Assembly: GCA_020541285.1 (NCBI GenBank)
Contig: CP047043.1
Span: 124,001 to 188,000 of the forward strand
DNA: 64,000 bases
Source of the DNA: Candidatus Gillettellia adelgis
GTDB taxonomy: Bacteria; Pseudomonadota; Gammaproteobacteria; Enterobacterales; Enterobacteriaceae
Direction: 5' to 3'
Shown here: positions 48,255 to 59,562 of the stretch, in pieces
Layout: each line of letters begins with the position of its first letter
Position numbering within the stretch: the stretch's first letter is position 1
Position numbers and translations under genes: made by a program
The notes under the pieces: model-generated
Database searches by the model: none
The model's input: only the letters and a program-made list of their open reading frames with translations
Told to the model about the DNA's origin: nothing

Positions 48255-49815
48255 TACGATGAAAGTAACTCACATTGTTAATGTGTAATAGTTACGCTCT
48301 GCTAGTCCAACTATTATTACTAAAATGATAATCAATAATACCAAGCCAATTATCTATCTTTGTGATCTTTATCATATTGATTCTAGATTAAAAATATCGG
48401 ATAGGGCAAGAATCAACGCATGCTAGTGAATCACGAAACACGGAAAATAGCTAACCTTCACAAGCAGTGAATATAAAATTATGCTTGTATTGGTAAGATT
48501 AAGTAATTTAGTTTGGTAAGATTAAGTAATTTAGTATAGAGTGTTGTTAACGCAATAACGATAAGGGTGCTTATGTTCATCCTGAGTATGCTTACTTATA
48601 CTATATTCATGTAATATACTGTACCTAAAAGACTAATGATGTCATATGTTTTAATTAACTATGAGTCGAGTATTTACTAAAAAAAGATGTTTATTGCACA
48701 TCGTAAACGCTGTACAAAGTAAATTCTAACGTAGAATCAAGTATAATACGTACCTGTTTTTTTGAATTGGTTTATCGCGAACTAAAAAAAATGATTAGAT
48801 TTCGTGCTTCCTTAAACATGATAACAACACATAAGATATTGCCAGTGGTGGTCAAAACACTAAAGACGCGTTTATTAAAGTCATACGTATCACATGCTTT
48901 TACGATCATATAGTATTTGTTAAGTGTATAGATTGGTGCACGTATATAACAACTAGTTTCCGGAGTTACTGTAGTAAATAAGTAAAATTATCAAATACCG
49001 GTAATCACTACTAATATAACGGTAGTGGTGGTGTCTTTAAAAGCGCCTCCATATAAGCATTATAGCTGTTTTCATATCATTAACATGATAAAATTTATCA
49101 GTATCATATTGGATAACATCCAGTAGTCTTTTTAAGAACAGTAAAAAAGACGGTGTATTCTTATGCCTGCATATCGTTGATATTGTATTAGCGTTAAAAT
49201 TCACAATAGAATGGGTCTTAAATCAAGTAAGCAAGCTTGTAGCCACTTATATGTTTTGTGCCAACCTTAGATACCAGTGTTTATCGATATCTCCGGGATA
49301 ATTCGTTGATGCGCTGATACGTATGAACTGCAATATGCACATCGCTTGATATGATAGCAAGATTACTTATGTACACTTGTTATTTTTTAATAGTCAACAA
49401 GTTGTTGAATAAACTTAAAGATACAATGGACGTCAGTGAGCCAATAGCATTGGCTCAGATTTTTTATAAAGCGTTTAACTGTACTGCAAAGTATTATTAT
49501 AATGTCAGCATCGTTAAAGTTATTAATTTATTGTATCGAATTGTATCTATGCAACTGCAGTATTTCTCGGCGATTCTAGTTATTTTATTAATATTTAAAA
49601 AATCACTAGAAATATTTTAACGCCTGTTATTAGGTGCAATCTCATATTAAAACTAGTAAAATGATTCATAAGATAAGGGTCTTAAAGTATAAATGATATA
49701 TAAAGCATTTAAAATATAAAAGTATTTTTAAAAAATAGCAACTGCCAACAAACCAATTATTTGTTTGACATACTGATTACCTATTATAATAGATGTCTCA
49801 TAAGAGAGGATACGC
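48255..49815 (+). pseudogene. region of lost ftsE-ftsX, faint FtsE traces
   Basis: In E. coli ftsE and ftsX lie between ftsY and rpoH (about 1.7 kb); here 1.56 kb separates the same flanking genes. Near 48842-48910 the frame reads ASGGQNTKDAFIKVIRIT, compatible with the ABC signature region LSGGEQQRVGIARAVV. Just before it, LSRTKKND*ISCFL resembles TRLKNREVPFLRR. FtsX could not be read. The 89-codon open frame at 49351-49620 has no FtsX similarity that I can defend. The assignment rests mainly on synteny. Confidence 0.4.
48490..48535 (+). repeat. perfect tandem duplication, 23-base unit, two copies
   Basis: The 23-base unit starting TTGGTAAGATTAAGTAATTT occurs at 48490-48512 and again at 48513-48535 without a mismatch, in decayed DNA after ftsY. 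It is probably a recent slippage event. Confidence 0.92.
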
Positions 49816-50673
49816 ATGACCAAAGACATACACAATTTATCTTTAGTACCTCAAGGTAGCCTAGAAGCTTATATCCGGGCAGCTAACACTTATCCAATGC
49901 TAACAGAAAAAGAAGAACATGATCTAGCCAAACGACTGCATTATCAAGGCGATTTGGGAGCAGCTAAGCTACTAATCCTAGCTCACTTGCGATTTGTAGC
50001 TCATATTGCTCGTAACTATTCAGGTTATGGTCTACCACAAGCAGACCTTATTCAAGAAGGTAATATTGGCTTAATGAAAGCTGTTCGTCGTTTTAACCCA
50101 GAAGTTGGCGTGCGTTTAGTATCTTTTGCAGTACATTGGATTAAAGCGGAAATTCACGAATATGTATTACGAAATTGGCGTATTGTTAAGGTTGCTACTA
50201 CAAAAGCACAACGTAAGCTGTTTTTTAACTTACGTAAAACGAAGCAGCGTTTTGGTTGGTTTAGCCACGATGAAGTTGAACTCGTGGCTCGTGAACTGGG
50301 TGTGACTAGTAAAGACGTGAGGGAAATGGAATCCCGTATGGCAGCACAGGATATGACATTTGATTTAGCCCCAGATGATAATACTTATGATGGGCAATCA
50401 CTGGCACCTGTACTTTTTTTAAAGGATAAAAGTTCTGCTTTTGCTGAAAATATTGAAGCAGATAACTGGGAAGCCAATGCTGTAGAAAAACTTACCTATG
50501 CACTGGAAGGTCTAGATGAGCGTAGTCAACATATCATTCGCGCTCGTTGGTTGGATAGCGAGCATAAATCTACGTTACAAACGCTAGCCAATCAGTATGG
50601 CGTATCTGCCGAACGTGTACGACAACTTGAAAAAAATGCCATTAAAAAATTAAAAGTAGCAATTGAAGCGTGA
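49816..50673 (+). CDS. rpoH: heat-shock sigma factor RpoH (sigma-32)
   Basis: Directs RNA polymerase to heat-shock promoters. The 285-residue protein (E. coli 284) has region 2 ([36 protein letters not shown] in adjoining parts), the RpoH box ([11 protein letters not shown]) and the region 4 helix-turn-helix ([20 protein letters not shown]). A strong GAGAGGA lies at 49804-49810. TTGACA (49765-49770) and TATAAT (49785-49790) lie just upstream but only 14 bases apart, so this promoter would be poor unless other boxes are used. FtsH, HflKC's partner, normally degrades this factor. Confidence 0.97.
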   Translation: MTKDIHNLSLVPQGSLEAYIRAANTYPMLTEKEEHDLAKRLHYQGDLGAAKLLILAHLRFVAHIARNYSGYGLPQADLIQEGNIGLMKAVRRFNPEVGVRLVSFAVHWIKAEIHEYVLRNWRIVKVATTKAQRKLFFNLRKTKQRFGWFSHDEVELVARELGVTSKDVREMESRMAAQDMTFDLAPDDNTYDGQSLAPVLFLKDKSSAFAENIEADNWEANAVEKLTYALEGLDERSQHIIRARWLDSEHKSTLQTLANQYGVSAERVRQLEKNAIKKLKVAIEA

Positions 50674-53600
50674 ATTTACTTCACAATTTAACAATATAAT
50701 ATAAGTTTTCTATCTATAAACATTAACTGTGATGTATTATAATTTTAATGGTATATACATTAATTGCCATGCTTACCTCGCTTACTTTCTGGGGTGAGTT
50801 TATAAAGATTAGGTATATTATGGTTTTTATAACAAAAATTCTTTGAGACATAATCTGAACTATTTTATCTGTAAGGTAATCAATAGTTATGCTTATTTTT
50901 TTATGGGCGATTTCAACTCTGGTGTACGAGAATAATATTGCTATAAAGTGCTTAATGATATAGAAAATGACCACTAATATACCACTCAGGGTAAATATTT
51001 TGACAATATGTTATGGAAGCGAATTATATTTTCCATAAATTTTCTGATAAGGCATTCTGTTCTGGTATTTTAGAATAAAAATCTAATTTACTCATGCTTT
51101 AATTTTACTAAACACGTCTATTTTGCTTGATATCTTGTCCGTCCGAATTATTTGAACACGCAAAGAATGAGCTGCTATTTTATTTACAGCGCTTACATTT
51201 GAGGGCGCGTTTAGGTGATAATATCACATGGACTATCAGCGTATGAAGCATAGATCTAAGATCGTTGCAAGTAAGTTAGCACTTATCTTTAAGAGGTAAA
51301 CAATGGTATGACACTAGAGGCGCAGTATTACTATATAAGCATGACGGAACGGTAAATATTCAAGATTTTAAAGTGTGTTTACTGTTTCGGTGTTTGGATT
51401 AATATATTACTGTTGGGTAACGAATGATTACTAACTATTGTATAAGCGAGTCTACTAATCAATAATTCATATTAATTGTTTATACTAATGAAGATAAAAC
51501 AGGTATTTGAGTATTAGCAAAGTGCTTTAAGCATCGAAGGTTATTTTTTCAGGATATATTATATCACTGAATTATTATCTGGCATATCAAGTTTTGCATA
51601 TTGTAACATCATTATTTTAATTAAGTGTTAAAAAATTTGGCAAAGTGATGTAAAATAGTTAAATTAGTATTTAATTATCAACTAATATACATGATTCAAT
51701 GAGTTTTTCCTAAGAATACAAGTTTTAAGGAGATGACATGTTTTACGTCAAGATCCTTATTTTATATGTAGAGCGCATGTAATTTTTTGACAGTTGATGG
51801 TAATTCCAATAACATTGTTGATTCTTCATTGTAATAATTGATACAGGAATCAGTATCATATTCCTACCGGAATGATTTCATTAAAAGACACAGTGATTTT
51901 ATCGCCCTCTTTATTGATTATACGTATTCACTTTTTCACTAGTTTAACACCATGATGACGTATTTTATCCAGGAAGGTATATACTTTCTATTATGTTGGT
52001 TTTATCCCATTGTGATAAATCGTCAAAGTGAGTTTGTATGTATGACACTCAACGTGTAAGGTTTAGCAATGTTAGTGATATTATGAAATTCAGAAAGCAT
52101 ATAATATTTAGAGGAGTACGGACTGCCGTCCATGCTTGCCTATAGTTTTACTCAACTAATTTTATTTACATGCTAGTTTAACTTTTGTTGTATAACAATT
52201 ATTGATATATGGGAAAACTTTATTGTCTTTTCCTGTTGTTGAGGGTGTGTGGTTTTTTTGCCTATCGCTATTATACACTTCTAGTGTACCTAAGACAAAG
52301 TACACGATAATTATATATAACTGACATTGTATCAGTGTAGTTAGTTTTATACTAAAACATTATATTAAATGCTGAACTACTTGTTAATTAAAGTCATGAC
52401 AAGTTGCATAGTTAGTAGCAAACATGTATAAAATATTAAGTAACTCTATGGTTTTCATGATACTAACACGGTTATCCAGGATATATGTTAAAATTCCGCT
52501 AGTTATTACTCACATAACTGCTGATATATGTATGTATAGTAGTCTGACATAATCGAAAAGTTTGCATAATTAGATTTAATTTTTTTTATCAAGTACTAGT
52601 AGTGTCACTGTTCTATAATGATGTTTGTTATTGCAGTATTTATGCTAGAGCAATTTAAGTGATATATCTACCTGGTGAGATGTAAAATTTATAAGGCTAT
52701 AAAAGTATTATCTTATACAAAAAAGAAAAAATTGATAATACTTGACTACATAAGTTTAAAAACACAGTAATCGCTAATTCAAGTTCTAACTCAGCCGGCT
52801 TCAAGTGATAAAAGGTCAAAAAGTTATCTTAGTACCCACGGGTAACTGGAATATATATCACGTTTATTAATGTCTTCTGTTTATTACATAGTTATACACA
52901 TAAATCTCAAAAAATTTAAGATACATAACAAAATATCTTACAAAGATAAAATATAATAATTTTCTAGAGATCATAGAAAATTATAATAAAAGAGTTATTC
53001 AATACGAATGGTTTGATGTGTGCTTAGTAAGCTATCAAAAAACAGCTATGATAACTAAAATAGCATTAGGATTTTATTATAGAATGATTCTTCCATCAAG
53101 AGAATTTTTCTATCTAATAGATCTGGATATTTTACTGTTTTAACCTAATCTGCGTAAGTAATGGTTATTATGTGATATTTGTGATGTAATGATCGTTAAT
53201 AATGTATGTTTGTTAGTATACAATCTAAATATAGATATTGGCGTGTTTGAGTGATCTCTCGAATATGCCAAGATCTGTATTGGCATTATTAATAAGTAAC
53301 TTTAATTAATACTGCGCGAAGGGTTATCATGTGTCATGTAGCGCGGTATCTGCAAAGCAGTTACCGATCTTACAATGATAATAGGCATAGATTATAATTA
53401 CTTCATGTTCGACCATGTTGTTTAACGATATCATGTTAATGATCATGCATTCATCGGTTACTAAATTGTATGGCTTTGATAAAGCCCAAATACATCAGAG
53501 GATTTTTATATTATCTATTTGTCAAGGTAAAATGTACAGCGCCGTTCTTAAAATGATGATGAATGACAATACTTATATCATAAAATTAACCTAGCAGGTC

Positions 53601-54178
53601 GTAAATTGTCACTAATCTAAAATTATTCCTCATATAGATAAGTTTTTATCTATAAAGTCGCTGCGCTGACACAATAGTATTAGGTATTATAGTATTTCTA
53701 AAATTCAAGCATCTGCATCATGATGCTGATGCTTGTTGAGCCAGTGTTTTTAATATAGTGTTATTATTAATCATGCAAACTGAGTAATTTAGTGGTATTT
53801 GTCAGTGTAAGATATTTATGACTGCCTAAGTATATGAGCTATACTTTTCTGATTATAGCTTTCTGCATTCTAGTATGTCAGCGTATATAATTAGCAGCTA
53901 TCAAATAACACTGATACATTATATAATTAAAATTATTTAATGCATAAGACAAAATTATTTGGCCGTTTAATACAAAATATAATGGCATTTGTATGCACTG
54001 TAAGTGCTGAATGATAGCAATGGGAAGATAAGTTAAAAAATTTACTTTTAATTTAACTGTAGGTTAAGTGTTAAACATAAAGTTTTCTATATTCTAATAG
54101 TTTTATTAGAATAGTAATTACAAGAAGAAAACTGACTAAATATATCACGTTAAATGTCGCTGATTTTTGTGCATTGCA
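50674..54178. other. 3.5-kb gene-free stretch between rpoH and fldA
   Basis: The longest empty stretch in the window. No gene remnant was recognised on either strand. A single DnaA-box variant TTATACACA occurs at 52892-52900. Confidence 0.5.
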
Positions 54179-54212
54179 GTTAAAGTATAGCTATCTCTAG
54201 CTATACTTTAAC
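54179..54212 (-). terminator. perfect 15-bp hairpin downstream of fldA
   Basis: GTTAAAGTATAGCTA (54179-54193) is followed by the loop TCTC and its exact complement (54198-54212). It lies 67 bases after the fldA stop on the minus strand. No T run follows on either strand, so it is either a terminator-like or message-stabilising hairpin, or a small palindrome of another kind. Confidence 0.5.
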
Positions 54213-54279
54213 GATGAGAGGTAGATCATACTGTGCGTATAGTAATAGCCTTTGGCAGCTTCTCTTGGAAACAATAAAA

Positions 54280-54819
54280 TTAGATGAGGTTATCTATCAA
54301 GTTGAGTTCTCCGATGATCTGTGTCACCCAACTTAAAATACGTTCGTCAGTTAACGCTGGTTGACGGTCTTCGTCGATCACTAATCCAATAAAGTTATCT
54401 TGGTCTGCTAAGCCTTTCGATGTCTCAAAGTCGTAACCTAGGATCGGCCATTTACCAACTATAGTGGCGCCAAGCGGCGTAATAATATCGTGTAAAGTAC
54501 CCATTGCATCACAAAAGTATTCAGCATAATCTTCCTGATCACCACAACCAAATAATGCTACTCGTTTGTCACGAAAGTTTATTGTTTTTAGCGTGGGGAA
54601 AAAGTCATCCCAATCGCACTGTGCTTCACCATAGTACCAAGTTGGAATACCTAATAACAGAATATCACAAGATTCTAGATGTGCCTTGGTGCTTTTTGCG
54701 ATGTCTTGTATAGTGCATATTATATTGCCACATCGTTCACGGAGAATTTTTTGGATTATGTTAGCAATGCGCTCAGTATTGCCAGTATCGCTCCCAAAGA
54801 AAATACCTACTATAGCCAT
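54280..54819 (-). CDS. fldA: flavodoxin 1
   Basis: Small FMN protein that passes single electrons to enzymes such as IspG, IspH and BioB. The 179-residue product has the phosphate-binding loop GSDTGNTERIA and the FMN-contacting segments GIPTWYYGEAQCDW and FGCGDQEDYAEYFCDA. Length and sequence fit FldA (E. coli 176). AAAGG lies about 12 bases before the ATG, rather far. Neighbouring E. coli genes (fur, ybfE, seqA) are missing. Confidence 0.95.
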   Translation of the reverse strand: MAIVGIFFGSDTGNTERIANIIQKILRERCGNIICTIQDIAKSTKAHLESCDILLLGIPTWYYGEAQCDWDDFFPTLKTINFRDKRVALFGCGDQEDYAEYFCDAMGTLHDIITPLGATIVGKWPILGYDFETSKGLADQDNFIGLVIDEDRQPALTDERILSWVTQIIGELNLIDNLI

Positions 54820-56208
54820 ATGTATATAACCTTTAATTTAAATATATTGTAGAATTCAATTTCCGTATTAGTAGAATGAATACAAGTACATCATTCTAAG
54901 TGAGAGTTTATGACACTATAGTAACGCCTATTCCTTGCTGGTTTCGAGTACCTCTAAGTGCTATGCTATTGATAGAATAGTAAAAGATTAGCGCTGTTAT
55001 TGCTTTTATATTATATTAGTAATATAAGCTCATGCCGCTTACTATAGTTAGTATTTTTATTTCGTAAGTTTCCATACAAGGTAAAGATTTTCTCATCGAT
55101 ATATAGTACTATGCAAGATGCTCTAGATACATATGAGGTTAGTAGTCATTGCTTCAATAATATACTGCTTTACAGTTTATCCTTATTTCTTCTATATATA
55201 TTTTATTAGAAATTTTACATCAGTACATACCCTAAAAAAAGGTATTTTAGGAACGTGTAGTATGAACACTACCAGTCTAGTGACTAGCAGTGTTTTTACC
55301 TAGAAATACAATTCGTTTAGATACACGTAAAATAGCTCGCCTGTAAAAAACAGTTAGTCCTAGCTTTTGTGTTCTGATCTTATTCGCTTAGACAACCACT
55401 TTGGGTCTAGCACAGCGCTGTTTAATCGTTCATCCATGTAATGAGTTGCTTTAATCAACAAGATGACATACGAATAATGTTGATATTTCTTTGACCAATA
55501 ATATAAAGAAAACTCATAGGTAATACGTGGTAACATTGCACTAGTTATTTTTGTGTTGTTTATGCTAAAATATTCATTGGCAATGTAGTATAACTATGAT
55601 AAAGCTATCTTTATACAGTAAAGATACTGGATAAAGATAACACGAGGTTTTATAGCACCAACCTGCTGCATTAAAGATTTTAGTTTGTCTAGAAAATGAT
55701 AAATAGATATATTATATCTATTGCGGATAATTTTCATATAATATATATATTATTTAACTTAAACATCATACCTAAAAGAGATGACCTATGATATTTTAGT
55801 TGCTGTTGATAGATGACGGAATCTATTACTTCTATGGTATTTACAAATCAAAGCTGATCAGGTCAGCTGATACGTTATGAGCATTAGTAAATGCAGTTTA
55901 TTGATAATCTATTTATGTGAATATCGTTGTAACTTACTGGTAATACTGCCACATAAACCTGTAGCCACATCACCTTAATCTAAGGATTCCTGTTTGGCAT
56001 CTCGTTGTTAATCAAATGCCTTTAACCACATCAATTAGTATGATTGATCGAACTATATGAAAATATGGCGTGGTTTCTAGTTATGTGTGTCCTATCTGAA
56101 AAAATACAGTGAAATACTCAAAATAGTTATTTAGTAAATTAATATTATTAAACTTTTACTCTAAGTCGTAGAGTTTTATTACAAATTTCCTTACAAGGAA
56201 CTATACAA
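54820..56208. other. gene-free stretch between fldA and phrB
   Basis: About 1.4 kb between divergent genes with no recognisable remnant. ybgA, upstream of phrB in E. coli, was not seen. Confidence 0.45.
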
Positions 56209-57657
56209 ATTATCACGCACTTAGTTTGGTTGCGCAATGATCTTCGTATGATCGATAATCATGCACTGCATGCCGCTTGTCTCGCGATTAATGCTAGAGT
56301 ATTAGTAGTATTTATCGCTACTCCAAAACAATGGCATGAGCATGATATGGCTCCATGCCAGGAAGAATTTATTTACGCTAGTTTGCAGCAGTTAAAACGG
56401 GAATTAGCACAAAAAGGAATACCTCTGTATTACCATGAGTGTGATAACTTTGCCGATTCTGTTGACTGGATAATACATTATTGTATAAGGCAGGAGGTAG
56501 CGGTCTTATTTTATAATCGACAGTACGAACTAAATGAACGGAGACGCGATGAACAAGTAGAACAACGTCTCTCTGGTTGTGTCCGCTGCCAGCATTTTGA
56601 TGACAGTTTATTATTGCCACCAGGAAGTGTGAACACTAGCAGCGGCAAAACATATAAAGTTTATACGCCATTCCGTAATGCTTTTATTCGTCGATTAACA
56701 ATATCTAATGTGTCTTGTTATCCTGCACCTAAACAACGTGGTAATTCACTTTTAATGTGTGATAGCTCTGAAGCATATGAGAGTATAACGCGGAACCTAC
56801 CTGCTGATTTCCCTATTGGTGAGCAGGCGGCATTACAGCGGTTACGGATATTTTGTCGGGGAAAAGCGCAAGATTATTTAATCCTGCGCGATCTACCCGC
56901 TATTACAGGAACTAGTAGCTTGTCGCCATATCTGGCAATTGGCACATTATCACCTCGCCAATGCTTTAATTATCTGCGCGCTGAACATCCAGGGGTATTA
57001 AAAGAGTGCGATAGCGGTCCATTTAGTTGGCTAAACGAGTTAATTTGGCGTGAATTTTATCGAAACCTGATCATAGCGTATCCGATGCTGTGTAAACGGC
57101 AACCTTTTATCGCTTGGACAAATAAGATATGCTGGCGGAATAATGCATACTTATTTCAAGCCTGGAAAGAAGGAAAAACAGGTTATCCAATTGTAGATTC
57201 GGCCATGCGTCAACTTAACAGTACTGCTTGGATGCACAATAGGTTGCGGATGATCACTGCTAATTTTTTAGTAAAGGACCTACTAATTGACTGGCGTGCC
57301 GGTGAACGTTATTTTATGTCGAAGCTGCTGGATGGTGATTTTGCATCTAATAATGGCGGCTGGCAATGGGCGGCTTCTACCGGCACTGATGCTGTTCCTT
57401 ATTTCCGTATGTTTAACCCGATCAACCAAGGTAAAAAATTTGACCCATACGGTATTTTTACTCGAAAATGGTTGCCTGAACTAGCAAATGTACCGAATCA
57501 TGCTATTCATCAACCGCATGATTGGGCGAAAAAGCACAATCTTGTATTAGATTATCCATTGCCAATAGTGGATCATCAAGAGTCTCGTCGGCAAACGATC
57601 GCAGTCTTTAAAGCGGCGAAATCCGCAGGATCAGAAGAAAATAAAAAAGAGCATTAA
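56209..57657 (+). CDS. phrB: deoxyribodipyrimidine photolyase, apparent ATT start codon
   Basis: Photolyase repairs cyclobutane pyrimidine dimers using blue light, FAD and an antenna cofactor. The protein aligns with E. coli PhrB over its whole length, with strong FAD-domain motifs (ELIWREFYRNLI, GKTGYPIVDSAMRQLN, WMHNRLRMITANFLVKDLL, NNGGWQWAASTGTDA). The N-terminus aligns as ITHLVWLRNDLRM (E. coli TTHLVWFRQDLRL), which places the start exactly at an ATT at 56209, with AAGGA ending nine bases upstream. The first conventional start in frame is a TTG at 56230, which would remove seven conserved residues including THLVW. Either ATT initiates weakly or the gene has just lost its start. Confidence 0.88.
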   Translation: MITHLVWLRNDLRMIDNHALHAACLAINARVLVVFIATPKQWHEHDMAPCQEEFIYASLQQLKRELAQKGIPLYYHECDNFADSVDWIIHYCIRQEVAVLFYNRQYELNERRRDEQVEQRLSGCVRCQHFDDSLLLPPGSVNTSSGKTYKVYTPFRNAFIRRLTISNVSCYPAPKQRGNSLLMCDSSEAYESITRNLPADFPIGEQAALQRLRIFCRGKAQDYLILRDLPAITGTSSLSPYLAIGTLSPRQCFNYLRAEHPGVLKECDSGPFSWLNELIWREFYRNLIIAYPMLCKRQPFIAWTNKICWRNNAYLFQAWKEGKTGYPIVDSAMRQLNSTAWMHNRLRMITANFLVKDLLIDWRAGERYFMSKLLDGDFASNNGGWQWAASTGTDAVPYFRMFNPINQGKKFDPYGIFTRKWLPELANVPNHAIHQPHDWAKKHNLVLDYPLPIVDHQESRRQTIAVFKAAKSAGSEENKKEH

Positions 57658-58818
57658 CGACTAAGTAGCAACAATCAGTCAGACCACACGTATTTTTGGA
57701 GTAAATTAATAGAACTTCATATCTATAAATGCAAGGTAATGATTTAGAGTTTATGTTGATTATTGAGATTAGTGAGATTATCTTAAAACTAATTCTTCGA
57801 CTAACATTACATGTATTCAGAGTAGATAGTACGTCTTAGAAGTCAGGGTATCCGCTTTAATCGATTATTAGGTTCGCTATATCAACCGTATTTAATTTAA
57901 TTGTATTATAGTTGAGAAAAATAAAGCGTAGTACATGATCTTATAGATGCTTATCTTGTAGTATGCGTTGCAGTAGTTATCGTTAAGAGTATTAGCTGAC
58001 AGCTAAGATGGTCGTAGCATAAGATATTCAACGTACTACAAAATCCTGGCATGCATATATACACTTAATAAGTATTTTTTAATCAGTGCAAATATGCATG
58101 CTATGCATACACTAACATTAAACATTTTCAACTGTTAGTTCGAAAATACATAATAAAACTAAATCTCTGGTACGATAATATTATGCATAGTTTTCTTGTT
58201 ATATGTTGAGCCTCTCTGTGAATGGCGCCATACTTGTGTTGTATTATTCTATGTACTTCGCGATGTCTACCCTCATTAATCTTATTACTAGCCATGCCAT
58301 GCAATCATTTAAGGATACCTCTAATAGTTAGAAAGTGGACCTTTTGCCAGTTGTGTCGCTCTGCATAAAGCAACTTCATCGTGGACGTGATATGCGATAA
58401 AGTGAAATTTTTGACTAAGAACAATCAGCTAACTAATTGATTTTCTTCTTATAAATACTGAATGCACTTGCGTATATCTTTTCAGAATTCTCACCAGTAT
58501 GATGCTATAATGATATTATAAAATCATAAAATGATGCAGATCATACTGCCAAGACAACGAATGTATAAAATATCTAAAACGCACCATAAAGTAGGAATTC
58601 ACGATAGATTAGATGCTTCCCTGCATTAAAAATAATTATATCTCTTTTACTACCGGATATGATAATGCAAACAGCCTCCGTTGTTACCAAGACGGAGTAA
58701 GACTAAACGTATAAGAAAAACTATTTGCTAGATTATTGAGATTAAGTATGTAATAGTGGAATACTACCATAGCTAGTGTTTAGTAAGTATTAGAGGTCTG
58801 ATATAATAAGCGAGGATT
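57658..58818. other. gene-free stretch between phrB and ybgI
   Basis: About 1.2 kb where E. coli has dtpD, a peptide transporter of about 1.5 kb. No DtpD segment could be read. phrB and ybgI keep their E. coli order and orientation. Confidence 0.45.
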
Positions 58819-59562
58819 ATGAATAATCTTGATTTAGAACAGTTGATTAACAAAGAGCTAAATACTATTGCGTTTCAGGATTATAGTCCTAATGGACTAC
58901 AAGTGGAAGGACGCCGGCATGTAAACGTTATTGTTACCGGGGTTACCGCTTGCCAAGCGTTGTTAGATGTAGCAGTAGAACGACAGGTCGATGCAATCAT
59001 TGTACACCATGGTTATTTTTGGAAAAATGAAACATCTTTAGTATGTTCTATAAAACGTAATCGGCTGAAAACGTTGCTAAGCAATGATATTAATCTATAT
59101 AGTTACCATCTTCCACTGGATGCGCATCCAGTACTAGGTAATAATGCACAACTCGCACAATCTCTAGGTATCCAAGTAATTGGTACTGTAGAACCTTTTG
59201 TTGCATACGGAGAGCTTAATCCTCCGTTAAATAGCATGCTATTACAAGATCGCATTGAAAATTGTTTAAAGCATAGCGTATTACATTATGGTAATAATAC
59301 AGTAACGCATATCCGTCGTGTAGCTTGGTGTACAGGTAGCGGTCAAGGTTTTTTTGAAAGTGCAGCACGTTTTGGGATCGATGCCTTTATTAGTGGTGAA
59401 GTATCAGAGCAGACTATTCATATCGCAAGGGAGATGGGGGTACATTTTTTTGCTGCTGGTCACCACGCTACAGAATGTGGTGGCATTAAAGCACTAAGTG
59501 CATGGTTGGTAAAGCAGCATGGTTTTAATGTAACTTTTATTGATATTGAAAATCCGGCATAA
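58819..59562 (+). CDS. ybgI: YbgI/Nif3-family dinuclear metal-binding protein
   Basis: Member of the NIF3 family, toroid-forming proteins with a dinuclear metal site. The biochemical role is not settled, although a hydrolase or GTP cyclohydrolase-like function has been proposed. The 247 residues equal the E. coli length. Metal ligands are visible in AIIVHHGYFWK, YSYHLPLDAHP and AGHHATECGGI. GAGGA lies only two bases before the ATG, closer than usual. The retention of such a poorly understood gene in a shrinking genome suggests a useful function. Confidence 0.94.
   Translation: MNNLDLEQLINKELNTIAFQDYSPNGLQVEGRRHVNVIVTGVTACQALLDVAVERQVDAIIVHHGYFWKNETSLVCSIKRNRLKTLLSNDINLYSYHLPLDAHPVLGNNAQLAQSLGIQVIGTVEPFVAYGELNPPLNSMLLQDRIENCLKHSVLHYGNNTVTHIRRVAWCTGSGQGFFESAARFGIDAFISGEVSEQTIHIAREMGVHFFAAGHHATECGGIKALSAWLVKQHGFNVTFIDIENPA

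Noticed and set aside
49351-49620. 89-codon plus-strand frame before rpoH, hydrophobic
   Set aside because: Considered as the end of FtsX, but the sequence does not align with FtsX and the hydrophobicity follows from AT-rich codons.
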